DNA of 64,000 nt from Thermasporomyces sp040195635 (lineage in GTDB: Bacteria > Actinomycetota > Actinomycetes > Propionibacteriales > Actinopolymorphaceae): contig NZ_JBEFTX010000001.1 in the NCBI RefSeq assembly GCF_040195635.1, positions 310,001-374,000 of the forward strand. Reading direction: 5' to 3'. Every line of letters starts with the position of its first letter. The first letter of the stretch is position 1. Positions 49,701-57,184 of the stretch are shown here, one piece after another. Made by a program: the position numbers and the translations under genes. The notes below the pieces were generated by a model that saw only the letters and a program-made list of their open reading frames with translations, made no database searches and had not been told where the DNA came from.

Positions 49701-51308
49701 CTCCTCGCGGATCGCGTCCAGCGGCGGGTTGGTGACCTGGGCGAACAGCTGCGTGAAGTAGTCGAAGAGCAGCCGCGACCGCCCGGACAGCACCGCGACC
49801 GGGGTGTCACTGCCCATCGACCCGATGGGTTCCGCACCCACCCGGGCCATCGGGGCGACGATGACCCGCAACTCCTCCTCGGTGTAGCCGAACGTCTGCT
49901 GCCGACGGGTGACCGACGCGTGCGTGTGGACGACGTGCTCACGGGGCGGGAGGTTCTCCAGCCGGATCAGGCCGGCGTGGAGCCATTCGTCGTAGGGATG
50001 CTCGGCCGCGAGCTGGCCCTTGATCTCCTCGTCCTCGATGATCCGGTGCTCGGCGGTGTCTACGAGGAACATCCGGCCCGGCTCCAACCGGCCCTTGCGG
50101 ACGATCGACTTGGGGTCGAGGTCGAGCACGCCGACCTCGGACGCCAGGACGACGAGGCCGTCGTCGGTGACCCAGTACCGGCTCGGACGCAGGCCGTTGC
50201 GGTCGAGGACCGCCCCCACCTGCGTACCGTCGGTGAAGGCCACGCACGCCGGACCGTCCCACGGCTCCATCAGGCAGGAGTGGAACTCGTAGAACGCCCG
50301 CCGCTTGGCGTCCATCTCGGTGTGGTTCTCCCACGCCTCGGGAATCATCATCAGCACGGCGTGCGGGAGCGAACGTCCGCCCATCTCGAGCAGCTCGAGC
50401 GCCTCGTCGAAGGTGGCGGAGTCACTCGCTTCTGGCGTGCAGATCGGGTAGAGCCGCTGCAGGTCGCCAGCACCATGCTGGTCGTCCGACCCGGGCTTCG
50501 CCAGCAGGTCGGAGGCGAGCAGCGCCTCGCGGGCGCGCATCCAGTTCCGGTTGCCCATGACCGTGTTGATCTCGCCGTTGTGGGCGAGATAGCGGTACGG
50601 ATGAGCGAGTGGCCAGGACGGGAACGTGTTGGTGGAGAAACGGGAGTGCACCAGCGCGATCGCACTCTCGACCCGCCGGTCGGACAGATCGGGAAAGAAC
50701 GGCTCCAACTGCTCGGTCGTCAGCATTCCCTTGTAGACAAGGGTGCGCGACGACAGCGAGGGGAAGTACACGTCCGTGTCGTTCTCGACGCGCTTGCGCA
50801 GCGCGAACGCCCGTCGCTCCAGCGCCAGACCGGGAAGCGCCCCGCCCTCGACACTCGTCACGAAGAGCTGGCGGAACCGCGGCATCACCGCACGGGACGT
50901 CTTGCCGAGCAGCTCAGGCGCAACCGGGACGTTACGCCAGCCGACGACGACCAGACCCTCCTCGGCCGCGACCTCCCCCACCCGGCGTACGACGGCGGCA
51001 TCGGCATCGTCGTCATCGGGCACGAACGCGGTCCCGACCGCGTACTCCCCCGGAGGCGGCAGTGGGAAGTCACAAACCGCACGGAAGAACGCATCGGGAA
51101 TCTGGATCAGCATCCCGGCTCCGTCACCGGAGTCGGGCTCACTCCCGGAGGCACCGCGGTGGTCGAGATTGCGCAACGCCGTGAACGCCTGGTCGACGAT
51201 CTGCCGACTGGGCTCACCGCTCAACGTCGCGACGAAGGCGACGCCGCAGGCGTCGTGCTCGAACCGCGGGTCATAAAGGCCGTGCGGCGGCGGGGGCGTT
51301 CCGAGCAT
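46755..51308 (-). CDS. gltB: Glutamate synthase, large (alpha) subunit
   Basis: A 1517-residue protein. A propeptide of 20 residues ends before Cys21 (FEHDACGVAF), the N-terminal nucleophile after processing. The class II amidotransferase domain runs to about residue 430. Central and FMN-binding domains follow with LPGGKIYPWIAKTRHSTPGV and VLISGHDGGTGAAPL, then iron-sulfur cysteines (CIMMRVCHLDTCPVG) and the GXGXG beta-helix region (GNVIAYGATGGELFIRGKVG). A GGGAG ribosome-binding site lies 8 nt before ATG. A CCGGGGG/CCCCCGG hairpin lies about 43 bp upstream in the 268-bp gap to lgt; I cannot say whether it regulates gltB. Confidence 0.96.
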   Translation of the reverse strand: MLGTPPPPHGLYDPRFEHDACGVAFVATLSGEPSRQIVDQAFTALRNLDHRGASGSEPDSGDGAGMLIQIPDAFFRAVCDFPLPPPGEYAVGTAFVPDDDDADAAVVRRVGEVAAEEGLVVVGWRNVPVAPELLGKTSRAVMPRFRQLFVTSVEGGALPGLALERRAFALRKRVENDTDVYFPSLSSRTLVYKGMLTTEQLEPFFPDLSDRRVESAIALVHSRFSTNTFPSWPLAHPYRYLAHNGEINTVMGNRNWMRAREALLASDLLAKPGSDDQHGAGDLQRLYPICTPEASDSATFDEALELLEMGGRSLPHAVLMMIPEAWENHTEMDAKRRAFYEFHSCLMEPWDGPACVAFTDGTQVGAVLDRNGLRPSRYWVTDDGLVVLASEVGVLDLDPKSIVRKGRLEPGRMFLVDTAEHRIIEDEEIKGQLAAEHPYDEWLHAGLIRLENLPPREHVVHTHASVTRRQQTFGYTEEELRVIVAPMARVGAEPIGSMGSDTPVAVLSGRSRLLFDYFTQLFAQVTNPPLDAIREELVTSLAGTIGPERNLLEAGPASCRQIVLPFPVIDNDELAKIVHVNRDGDFPGYAAHVVKGLYRVEGGGAELARRLEEICTEVSAAIADGARVIVLSDRHSNADLAPIPSLLLTGAVHHHLIREKARSRVGLVVEAGDVREVHHVALLIGYGAAAVNPYLAMESVEDLVREGDFLTGIETEQAVRNLVKALGKGVLKVMSKMGVSTVASYTGAQIFEAIGLGQDVIDRYFTGTTSRLGGVGLDAIAEEVRRRHVQAYPRDGVAQPHRRLAIGGEYQWRREGEPHLFDPETVFRLQHSTRSQRYDIFKQYTSRVDEQAQRLMTLRGLFSLRSGVRPPVPIEEVESVESIVRRFSTGAMSYGSISMEAHSTLAIAMNRIGARSNTGEGGEDAERLYDPERRSAIKQVASGRFGVTSEYLTHSSDLQIKMAQGAKPGEGGQLPGGKIYPWIAKTRHSTPGVGLISPPPHHDIYSIEDLAQLIHDLKNSNPSARVHVKLVAEVGVGTVAAGVSKAHADVVLISGHDGGTGAAPLTSLKHAGAPWELGLAETQQTLLLNGLRDRIVVQTDGQLKTGRDVVIAALLGAEEYGFATAPLVVSGCIMMRVCHLDTCPVGVATQNPELRKRFNGKPEFVVTFFEYIAQEVREYLAELGFRSLDEAIGHAEMLDVGQAVEHWKASGLDLSPILAVPDLPGGAARRCVTSQDHGLEKALDNHLIELARDALDKGEPVRAQVPIRNVNRTVGTMLGHELTKIYGGRGLPDDTIDLTFIGSAGQSFGAFVPPGITLRLEGDANDYLAKGLSGGRIVVRPDRTATLVAEDNIIAGNVIAYGATGGELFIRGKVGERFCVRNSGVTAVVEGVGDHGCEYMTGGTVVVLGATGRNFAAGMSGGVAYVLDLRPGRINQEMVDLEPLTDDDKELLTALAKAHGQATESAVAEKLLADWPATLARFTKIMPQDYKRVLQARARAEAEGRDVDQAIMEAAHG

Positions 51309-51576
51309 GTGGATACTCCCGTCGTCGAACTCGCGTTTGAAGGTACTAGCCCGGGGGACGACCCCCGGACCCCCGAACGTGCTCGAGGGACGACGTTGGC
51401 CCTGGAGATTGCATGCAGGGTAGCGGAGCGATCCGGGCGCCGGCCATCATCCCTCTCCTGATGGCCATGCGGCCCGAAGTGGCCCAGGGACGACGGACCC
51501 GGTCCGAATGAGCGGAAACGGGTCGAAGCGGCTCGGCGTCGAGCTACCTACCTGACATTGTGCATCGTCCCGAACA

Positions 51577-52617
51577 TCATTGTGCATCCTTGGGCCGGGA
51601 CCCGCCCTGTGACGTTCGTCCCGCGGACTCCGGGCCGCGGACCTCGAAACCGAGTTCGACCGGAACGCCCCGCTGGTCGCCGAGCTCGTGCTGCTCAGCC
51701 TCGTCGCCGTCCCCGTGGGCGTGACTGCCGGGCGCGCCGACCCGCGGCTCGGTGTGGGCGCTACCGTCCGTAGCCACCGCGGCTCTGTCGTCGCCCAGCT
51801 CGGTGACCGTCTCGCGGCCCGGCCGGAGTCGGGCGGAGATGGCGATGTAGAGCACCGCCGCCAGGAACACCGCCACCGACGTCCACACGTTGAGCCGCAG
51901 GCCGGCGACCTGGTTGACGGGGTCGATCCGGAGGTACTCGATCCAGCCCCGTCCCAGCGTGTAGCCCGCCACATAGAGCGCGAACGCCCGGCCGTGGCCC
52001 AGCTTGAACCGACGGTCTGCCCAGATCACCAGACCGGCGACCCCGACATTCCAGACACTTTCGTACAGGAAGGTGGGTTGGAAGGATTCGTACTGCTCGT
52101 AGCCGGGCGGGCGGTGCGCCGGGTCGATCTGAAGGCCCCACGGCATCGACGTCGGAGCGCCGAAGAGCTCCTGGTTGAACCAGTTGCCCCATCGGCCGAT
52201 CGCCTGGGCGAGGATGATGCCCGGCGCCAGAGCGTCGGCCATGGCCGGAAGCGGGATCCCACGCCGCCGACAGCCGATCCAGGCGCCGAGGGCACCGAAC
52301 GCGATGCCACCCCAGATGCCGAGGCCGCCCTCCCAGACGGCGAACGCACGGAGCGGATCACGCCCGGCCCCGAAGTAGAGCTGGTAGTCGGTGGCGACGT
52401 GGTAGATCCGTGCACCCACCAGGCCGAACGGCACCGCCCAGACGGCGATGTCGGCGACCGTACCGGGGCGGCCGCCGCGGGCGACCCATCTGCGGTTGCC
52501 CAGCCAGACGGCGACGATGACGCCAGCGATGATGCACAGGGCGTACGCCCGGATCGGCACCGGACCAAGGTGCCAGACTCCCTGGGACGGACTGGGAATC
52601 AATGCCTGGATCAGCAT
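51577..52617 (-). CDS. lgt: Prolipoprotein diacylglyceryl transferase
   Basis: A 346-residue membrane enzyme that attaches diacylglycerol to the lipobox cysteine of prolipoproteins. Signatures are RAYALCIIAGVIVAVWLG, LVGARIYHVATDY, GGLGIWGGIAFG and the essential GRWGNWFNQELFGAP, then QPTFLYESVWN. Seven membrane segments span residues 20-275. The last 70 residues are a hydrophilic Glu/Asp/Ser-rich tail of a kind common in actinobacteria. It follows the DsbA-like gene by 91 bp and precedes gltB, all on one strand. Its substrates include the lipoprotein encoded at 35687. Confidence 0.95.
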   Translation of the reverse strand: MLIQALIPSPSQGVWHLGPVPIRAYALCIIAGVIVAVWLGNRRWVARGGRPGTVADIAVWAVPFGLVGARIYHVATDYQLYFGAGRDPLRAFAVWEGGLGIWGGIAFGALGAWIGCRRRGIPLPAMADALAPGIILAQAIGRWGNWFNQELFGAPTSMPWGLQIDPAHRPPGYEQYESFQPTFLYESVWNVGVAGLVIWADRRFKLGHGRAFALYVAGYTLGRGWIEYLRIDPVNQVAGLRLNVWTSVAVFLAAVLYIAISARLRPGRETVTELGDDRAAVATDGSAHTEPRVGAPGSHAHGDGDEAEQHELGDQRGVPVELGFEVRGPESAGRTSQGGSRPKDAQ

Positions 52618-52708
52618 GGGCGGGTGTACTCCTGTGCTCCTCGGGATGCGCGGCCTGCGGGCGGCCTCGCGCCGGTGGGGCCGCGCTTACCGGACGGACA
52701 CTACCCGG

Positions 52709-53470
52709 TCACGGCTTGCCCGCGAGCGCATCGGTGATGGCGAGTCTCAGCGCGGTCGGGCTCGTGTCCTCGGGATCGAGCGGCTTGCCGTCGACGAAGA
52801 CGGTGGGCGTTCCGGAAACGCCCCGATCTGTCGCAGTCTGGTCGATCGACTGGACCCACTCCGCGAACTTCTCCTCGCGTACGCACGAGCGGAAGGACCC
52901 GGAGTCAAGTCCCACGGACCGGCCCAGGGCTACCAGCTGGTCGGTCGTCCAGTCCTGCCGGAAGTTGATGTACAGCGCGTTGTGCATCTCCTTCGCCCTG
53001 CCCTCGTCGGCCGCACAGGCGAAGGCGTTCGCCGACAGCTCCGTCGGGCGACCGAAGTTGTCGAGCGTCACGGGGTAGTAGACGACCCGGACCTTGCCGC
53101 TCTCGACCTGCTGGCTGATCATCTTCTCGGCGCCGGCCTCGAACTCCTGGCAGTGCGGACAGGAGAAGTCCTCGAACATCTCGACGACGACCGGCGCATC
53201 GGCCTCACCCAGGCCCACGCCGTTGCCCAGGCCGGCGGCTCCGGTGCCAGCTCCGCTCGACTTGGAATAACCCTCGACGACGCCGGCCGGGGCGGCCGCG
53301 TCGGCGTCGATCCGCGATCGCTGCCACTGGACGACGCCCGCGATCGCGACGATGGCGAGCACGACCACGAGGGCGATGCCGACCCGGGCGAAGTTCTCGC
53401 GCCGCCGCTCCTGCGCCGCCTGCCGTTCTCGCTCGGCCCTGAGCGCGTCGCGGGCCGACTTCTTGGTCAT
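52709..53470 (-). CDS. Membrane-anchored DsbA-like thiol oxidoreductase
   Basis: A 253-residue protein from ATG 53470. A basic cytoplasmic N-terminus is followed by one anchor helix (residues 31-47, VGIALVVVLAIVAIAGVV), a linker and an extracytoplasmic thioredoxin fold. The active site FEDFSCPHCQEFEAG contains the CPHC pair, and the cis-proline loop is GVSGTPTVFVDGKPL. It should form or shuffle disulfides in exported proteins. The start overlaps the MauE-like gene stop by 4 bp. That neighbour has cysteines that could recycle electrons to it. Confidence 0.9.
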   Translation of the reverse strand: MTKKSARDALRAERERQAAQERRRENFARVGIALVVVLAIVAIAGVVQWQRSRIDADAAAPAGVVEGYSKSSGAGTGAAGLGNGVGLGEADAPVVVEMFEDFSCPHCQEFEAGAEKMISQQVESGKVRVVYYPVTLDNFGRPTELSANAFACAADEGRAKEMHNALYINFRQDWTTDQLVALGRSVGLDSGSFRSCVREEKFAEWVQSIDQTATDRGVSGTPTVFVDGKPLDPEDTSPTALRLAITDALAGKP

Positions 53471-54048
53471 GTCAGTTCCCCCGTCTGACTGGTGTCGAGC
53501 GGCTGTCCGGTATCGAACGTCTGACTGGTGCCGAGCGTCCGTCTGGTGTCGAGCGCGAACCGACCGGCGCCGAAGACCGCCAGCCACGCCGCACAGAGGG
53601 TGAGTCCGAGATCTCGCAGGATCTCCTCGAGGTACTTCGTCTGGGCGGGGTCCACCGGTCCGCCGTCGCCGAAGCAGCCACAGTCGATCGACAGCCCACG
53701 CGCCCAGACCGAGGCGATACCGGCCACGAACACCAGCATGAGCACCCCGGAGAAGACGGCGGTCACCCGGGTCCCCATACCCAGGATGAGCGCCGCCGCG
53801 AGAACGATCTCCACGAACGGCAGGGTGTAGCCGACGGCCGCGTCGACGCCGTACGGCAGAAGTTGGTACGCCCGCACGGCCCGGACCTGTTCGGTGGGGG
53901 CGACGCCGAGTTTGAGGATTCCGGCGACGAGCAGAACACCGCCAAGGACCAGCCGCGCAGCCAACGAGACCCAGGGCGCGCCGGCGCGCCAGCGGTGCCT
54001 TCCGGGAGCTGATGTGGCGGCGGTGGGGTCTGCCGTGTCAGTGCCCAC
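53467..54048 (-). CDS. MauE/DoxX-like membrane protein
   Basis: A 193-residue protein from GTG 54048, which overlaps the trpA stop by 11 bp. Four membrane helices are visible (SLAARLVLGGVLLVAGILKL, YTLPFVEIVLAAALILGMG, VFSGVLMLVFVAGIASVWA and LGLTLCAAWLAVFGA). A cysteine pair CGCFGDGGP follows the third helix. MauE-family proteins with this motif pair with DsbA-like enzymes and probably reduce or oxidise them. The C-terminal tail is repetitive (TLGTSQTFDTGQPLDTSQT), encoded by a degenerate tandem repeat at about 53473-53550. Confidence 0.8.
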   Translation of the reverse strand: MGTDTADPTAATSAPGRHRWRAGAPWVSLAARLVLGGVLLVAGILKLGVAPTEQVRAVRAYQLLPYGVDAAVGYTLPFVEIVLAAALILGMGTRVTAVFSGVLMLVFVAGIASVWARGLSIDCGCFGDGGPVDPAQTKYLEEILRDLGLTLCAAWLAVFGAGRFALDTRRTLGTSQTFDTGQPLDTSQTGELT

Positions 54049-54838
54049 GACGCCGGACTCCAGCGGCCAGGTCCCGGGCGAGCTCCTCGACTCCCGTCCG
54101 GCCGGCGTTCCCATCCGAGGCGGTGAGGACCCGGCGAACGAACGCCGAACCGACGATCACCGCGTCGGCGTACGACGCGACCTCGGCGGCCTGGTCACCG
54201 TTGGAGACGCCGAGCCCGACGCCGACCGGCAGCGTGGTCACTGCGCGGGTACGGGTCACAAGGTCCGGCGCGATCCGCGAGGTCTGCGCCCGGGCTCCGG
54301 TGACTCCCATCACCGACGTCGCGTAGACGAAGCCGCGGCAGGCGTCGGCCGTGATCCGGAGCCGCTCGTCGGTCGAGGACGGCGCGACGAGGAACACGCG
54401 GTCGAGGCCGGCCGCGTCGGACGCCGCGATCCACTCGCCGGCCTCCTCCGGGATCAGGTCCGGTGTGACCAGGGCCGACCCGCCCGCCGCGGCGAAGTCG
54501 CGGGCGAACCGGTCGAGGCCGTACTGCTCGATCGGGTTCCAGTAGGTCATGAGGATGACGCAGACGCCGGTTCCGGCGACCGCCTCGATGGTCCGCAGCA
54601 CATCGGTCGTACGGATCCCGCCACGCAGCGCCTGCTCCGACGCCGCCTGGATCACCGGTCCGTCCATCGTCGGGTCGGAGTAGGGCAACTCGACCTCGAT
54701 CACGTCGACCCCGCCGTCAACCATGGCCTTCATGACCGCGATCGCGTCGTCGTAGGTCGGGAAGCCGGCTGGGAGGCAGCCGACGAGTACGCCGCGGTTC
54801 TCCCCCCGCGCCTTGTCGAAGAGGGGTGTGACGCTCAT
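54038..54838 (-). CDS. trpA: Tryptophan synthase alpha subunit
   Basis: A 266-residue TIM barrel that cleaves indole-3-glycerol phosphate to indole, which passes to TrpB. The catalytic glutamate is in VIEVELPYSDP and the aspartate in DPTMDGPVIQ. Phosphate-binding loops GVTGAR and GLGVSNG are in place. The start is 3 bp after the trpB stop. It is the last trp gene here and overlaps the MauE-like gene, so redox genes are likely transcribed with trp. Confidence 0.96.
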   Translation of the reverse strand: MSVTPLFDKARGENRGVLVGCLPAGFPTYDDAIAVMKAMVDGGVDVIEVELPYSDPTMDGPVIQAASEQALRGGIRTTDVLRTIEAVAGTGVCVILMTYWNPIEQYGLDRFARDFAAAGGSALVTPDLIPEEAGEWIAASDAAGLDRVFLVAPSSTDERLRITADACRGFVYATSVMGVTGARAQTSRIAPDLVTRTRAVTTLPVGVGLGVSNGDQAAEVASYADAVIVGSAFVRRVLTASDGNAGRTGVEELARDLAAGVRRRGH

Positions 54839-54841
54839 GTC

Positions 54842-56128
54842 CTATTCCTCTTCCTGCGCGTCCGAGCCGGGCTTCTCGTCGAGCAACCCGAACCACCGCG
54901 CGGCGGTGTCCATGTCCTTGTCGCCGCGCCCGGACAGTCCGACGAGGAGGACCGCGTCGGGTCCGTGTTCCTTCGCGACCCTGAGCGCCCCGGCCACGGC
55001 ATGCGCCGACTCGATCGCCGGGATGATCCCCTCGGTCCGGGTGAGCAGCCGGAACGCCTCCATCGCCTCCGCGTCGGATACGGGCGCGTAGGTCGCGCGA
55101 CCGGTGTCATGCAGCCAGCTGTGCTCGGGGCCGACACCGGGATAGTCGAGCCCGGCCGAGATGGAGTGACTCTCGATCGTCTGGCCGTCGTCATCCTGCA
55201 GGACGTAGGACCGGGACCCATGGAGGACGCCGATCCGCCCACCGCTGATCGACGCCGCGTGCCGGCCCGTGTCGCCATGTCGGATTGCTGCTTCGCTGGC
55301 ATCGCCACCGGCCTCGAAGCCGTACAGCCGGACGTCCTCGTCGGGAACGAACGCAGCGAACAGCCCCATCGCGTTGGAGCCACCACCGACGCAGGCACAG
55401 GCCGCGTCCGGCAGCCGGCCGAGAAGCTCGAGCGACTGGGCGCGCGCCTCGTCGCCGATCCCGCGGCAGAAGTCACGCACCATCGCCGGGAACGGGTGCG
55501 GCCCGGCCACCGAGCCGATCAGGTAGTGCGTGTGGTCGACGGTCGCCACCCAGTCGCGGAGCGCTTCGTTCATCGCATCCTTGAGGGTGCGGCTGCCGGA
55601 ACGGACGGGAACCACCTCGGCGCCGAGCATCCGCATCCGGGCGACGTTGAGCGCCTGCCGACGGGTGTCCTCCTCGCCCATGTAGACCACGCACTCCAGG
55701 TCGAGGTAGGCGGCGGCGGTCGCGGCGGCGACGCCGTGCTGGCCCGCGCCTGTCTCGGCGATGACGCGGCGCTTGCCCATCCGCTTGGTGAGCAGGGCCT
55801 GCCCGAGCACGTTGCGGATCTTGTGGGCGCCTGTGTGGTTGAGGTCCTCCCGCTTGAGCAGGATCCGGGCACCGGCGACCTCGGAAAGGCGGGTCGCGTC
55901 ATAGAGGAGGCTTGGCACGCCGGCGTACTCACGAAGCATCCGGTTGAGCTCTCCGGCGAACGCCGGGTCCGCGAGCGCCTCAGCCCGTGCCGCGTCCAGT
56001 TCGTTCAGCGCCGCGATCAAGGCTTCGGGAACGAACCGGCCGCCGAACCGGCCCCAGTGCCCGGTCGCGTCGGGTCCGGCCGGTGTTCCGGCGGGGAAGC
56101 TCGTCACAAGATCGGTCATGGGCGCCAC
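54842..56128 (-). CDS. trpB: Tryptophan synthase beta subunit
   Basis: A 428-residue PLP enzyme joining indole and serine to make tryptophan. Landmarks are FGGRFVPEALIAAL, NHTGAHKIRNVLGQA with the PLP lysine, AETGAGQHGVAAA, CVGGGSNAMGLFAAF (phosphate loop) and GRGDKDMDTAARWFG near the C-terminus. The GTG at 56128 directly abuts the trpC stop; ATG 56119 is the alternative. Trp genes are in order trpC, trpB, trpA on the minus strand. Confidence 0.97.
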   Translation of the reverse strand: MAPMTDLVTSFPAGTPAGPDATGHWGRFGGRFVPEALIAALNELDAARAEALADPAFAGELNRMLREYAGVPSLLYDATRLSEVAGARILLKREDLNHTGAHKIRNVLGQALLTKRMGKRRVIAETGAGQHGVAAATAAAYLDLECVVYMGEEDTRRQALNVARMRMLGAEVVPVRSGSRTLKDAMNEALRDWVATVDHTHYLIGSVAGPHPFPAMVRDFCRGIGDEARAQSLELLGRLPDAACACVGGGSNAMGLFAAFVPDEDVRLYGFEAGGDASEAAIRHGDTGRHAASISGGRIGVLHGSRSYVLQDDDGQTIESHSISAGLDYPGVGPEHSWLHDTGRATYAPVSDAEAMEAFRLLTRTEGIIPAIESAHAVAGALRVAKEHGPDAVLLVGLSGRGDKDMDTAARWFGLLDEKPGSDAQEEE

Positions 56129-56932
56129 TCAGTCGTGGTGAAGGGCGGGATGCGCACCGGCCGCGACGAGATCCGCGACCGCCGAGCGCGGGTCCTTGCC
56201 GGTGACGAGGCTCTCGCCGACCAGCACCGCGTGAGCGCCGGCTCGTGCGTACTCGATCACGTCATGGGGTCCACGAACGCCCGACTCGGCGATCTTTACG
56301 ATGTTGTCGGGGATCTTGGGCGAGAGCCGGGCGAACGCGGTCCGGTCGACCTCGAGCGTCTTCAGGTCACGGGCGTTGACACCGATGACCTTCGCGCCCG
56401 CGTCGGCCGCGCGGACGACCTCCTCCTCGGTGTGACACTCGACGAACGGAGTGAGGCCGATCGACTCGGCACGTTCGATGAGCGAGACCAGTGCGTTCTG
56501 GTCCAGTGCCGCGACGATCAGCAGCACCAGGTCGGCGCCGTAGGCCCTGGCCTCCCACAACTGATAACTGGTGAGAACGAAATCCTTGCGCAGCAGGGGG
56601 ACCTCGACAGCGGACCGGACCGCCCGCAGGTCATCGATCGTGCCGCCGAACCTGCGGTTCTCGGTGAGCACGCTGATCGCCGCCGCGCCGCCGGCCTGGT
56701 AGTCCACCGCCAATGCGGCCGGATCGGCGATCGCGGCCAGCGCACCCTTGCTCGGGCTCGAGCGCTTGACCTCGGCGATGATCGCCACTCGGTCGCCGCG
56801 CAACACCGGCATCGGGTCGATCGCATACGGCAGGTGCGCGGTCCGAGCCTTGAGATCCTCGATCGAGACTCTCGCCTGGCGCTCGGCTAGATCGGCACGC
56901 ACGCCGTCGAGGATGTCGTCGAGGACGCTCAC
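56129..56932 (-). CDS. trpC: Indole-3-glycerol phosphate synthase
   Basis: A 267-residue TIM barrel that closes the indole ring from CdRP. Motifs are AEVKRSSPSKGAL, VLTENRRFGGTIDDL, VPLLRKDFVLTSYQLWEARAYGAD, PFVECHTEEEV, VIGVNARDLKTLEVD and GVRGPHDVIEYARAGAHAVLVGESLV. Its stop abuts the trpB start. Upstream 252 bp show no tryptophan-rich leader peptide or attenuator that I can identify. The other trp genes are not in the window. Confidence 0.96.
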   Translation of the reverse strand: MSVLDDILDGVRADLAERQARVSIEDLKARTAHLPYAIDPMPVLRGDRVAIIAEVKRSSPSKGALAAIADPAALAVDYQAGGAAAISVLTENRRFGGTIDDLRAVRSAVEVPLLRKDFVLTSYQLWEARAYGADLVLLIVAALDQNALVSLIERAESIGLTPFVECHTEEEVVRAADAGAKVIGVNARDLKTLEVDRTAFARLSPKIPDNIVKIAESGVRGPHDVIEYARAGAHAVLVGESLVTGKDPRSAVADLVAAGAHPALHHD

Positions 56933-57133
56933 GCGGTCAGGTCCTTCCTGCGCGGCTACCAGGGCTCGAACGGACCCGATTCCCCGCGGCCCGTGCAGTC
57001 CCTGAGGACGAGGTTCAGACTAACGACGCCCAGTCGCCGGGCCGACACCGGATGGCTCCCCCGAGCGTGCTCCAAGCCCACCTCGAGCCTGCCCCGAGCC
57101 CGGCTCGAGTCGACCCGAGCCGGGACACAAGCG

Positions 57134-57160
57134 AGGGCCCCGCACACAGCGCGGGGCCCT
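57134..57160 (-). terminator. Intrinsic terminator hairpin after RDD-family gene
   Basis: AGGGCCCCGC (57134-57143) and GCGGGGCCCT (57151-57160) form a perfect 10-bp stem with a 7-nt loop, 25 bp downstream of the RDD gene stop on the minus strand. It probably separates that gene from trpC. Confidence 0.75.
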
Positions 57161-57184
57161 GAGGAATCGTCGTACGGAGAGGAG

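Noticed and set aside
51556..51588. Direct repeat CATTGTGCATC, twice, at the end of lgt
   Set aside because: The copies are only 22 bp apart, partly inside the lgt stop region, and match no known operator or attachment site; probably chance or a small duplication.
53894..56890. A 998-codon open frame on the plus strand opposite trpA, trpB and trpC
   Set aside because: It is antisense to three well-conserved genes, is rich in Arg/Gly/Asp without any domain, and is a usual by-product of GC-rich third positions. Similar long antisense frames occur opposite gltB (46734-49691), uvrB (13685-16291) and the GxGYxYP gene (59263-61803).
56933..57184. Possible trp attenuator upstream of trpC
   Set aside because: No short frame with consecutive tryptophan codons is present. 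The only clear hairpin (57134-57160) is positioned as the terminator of the RDD gene.
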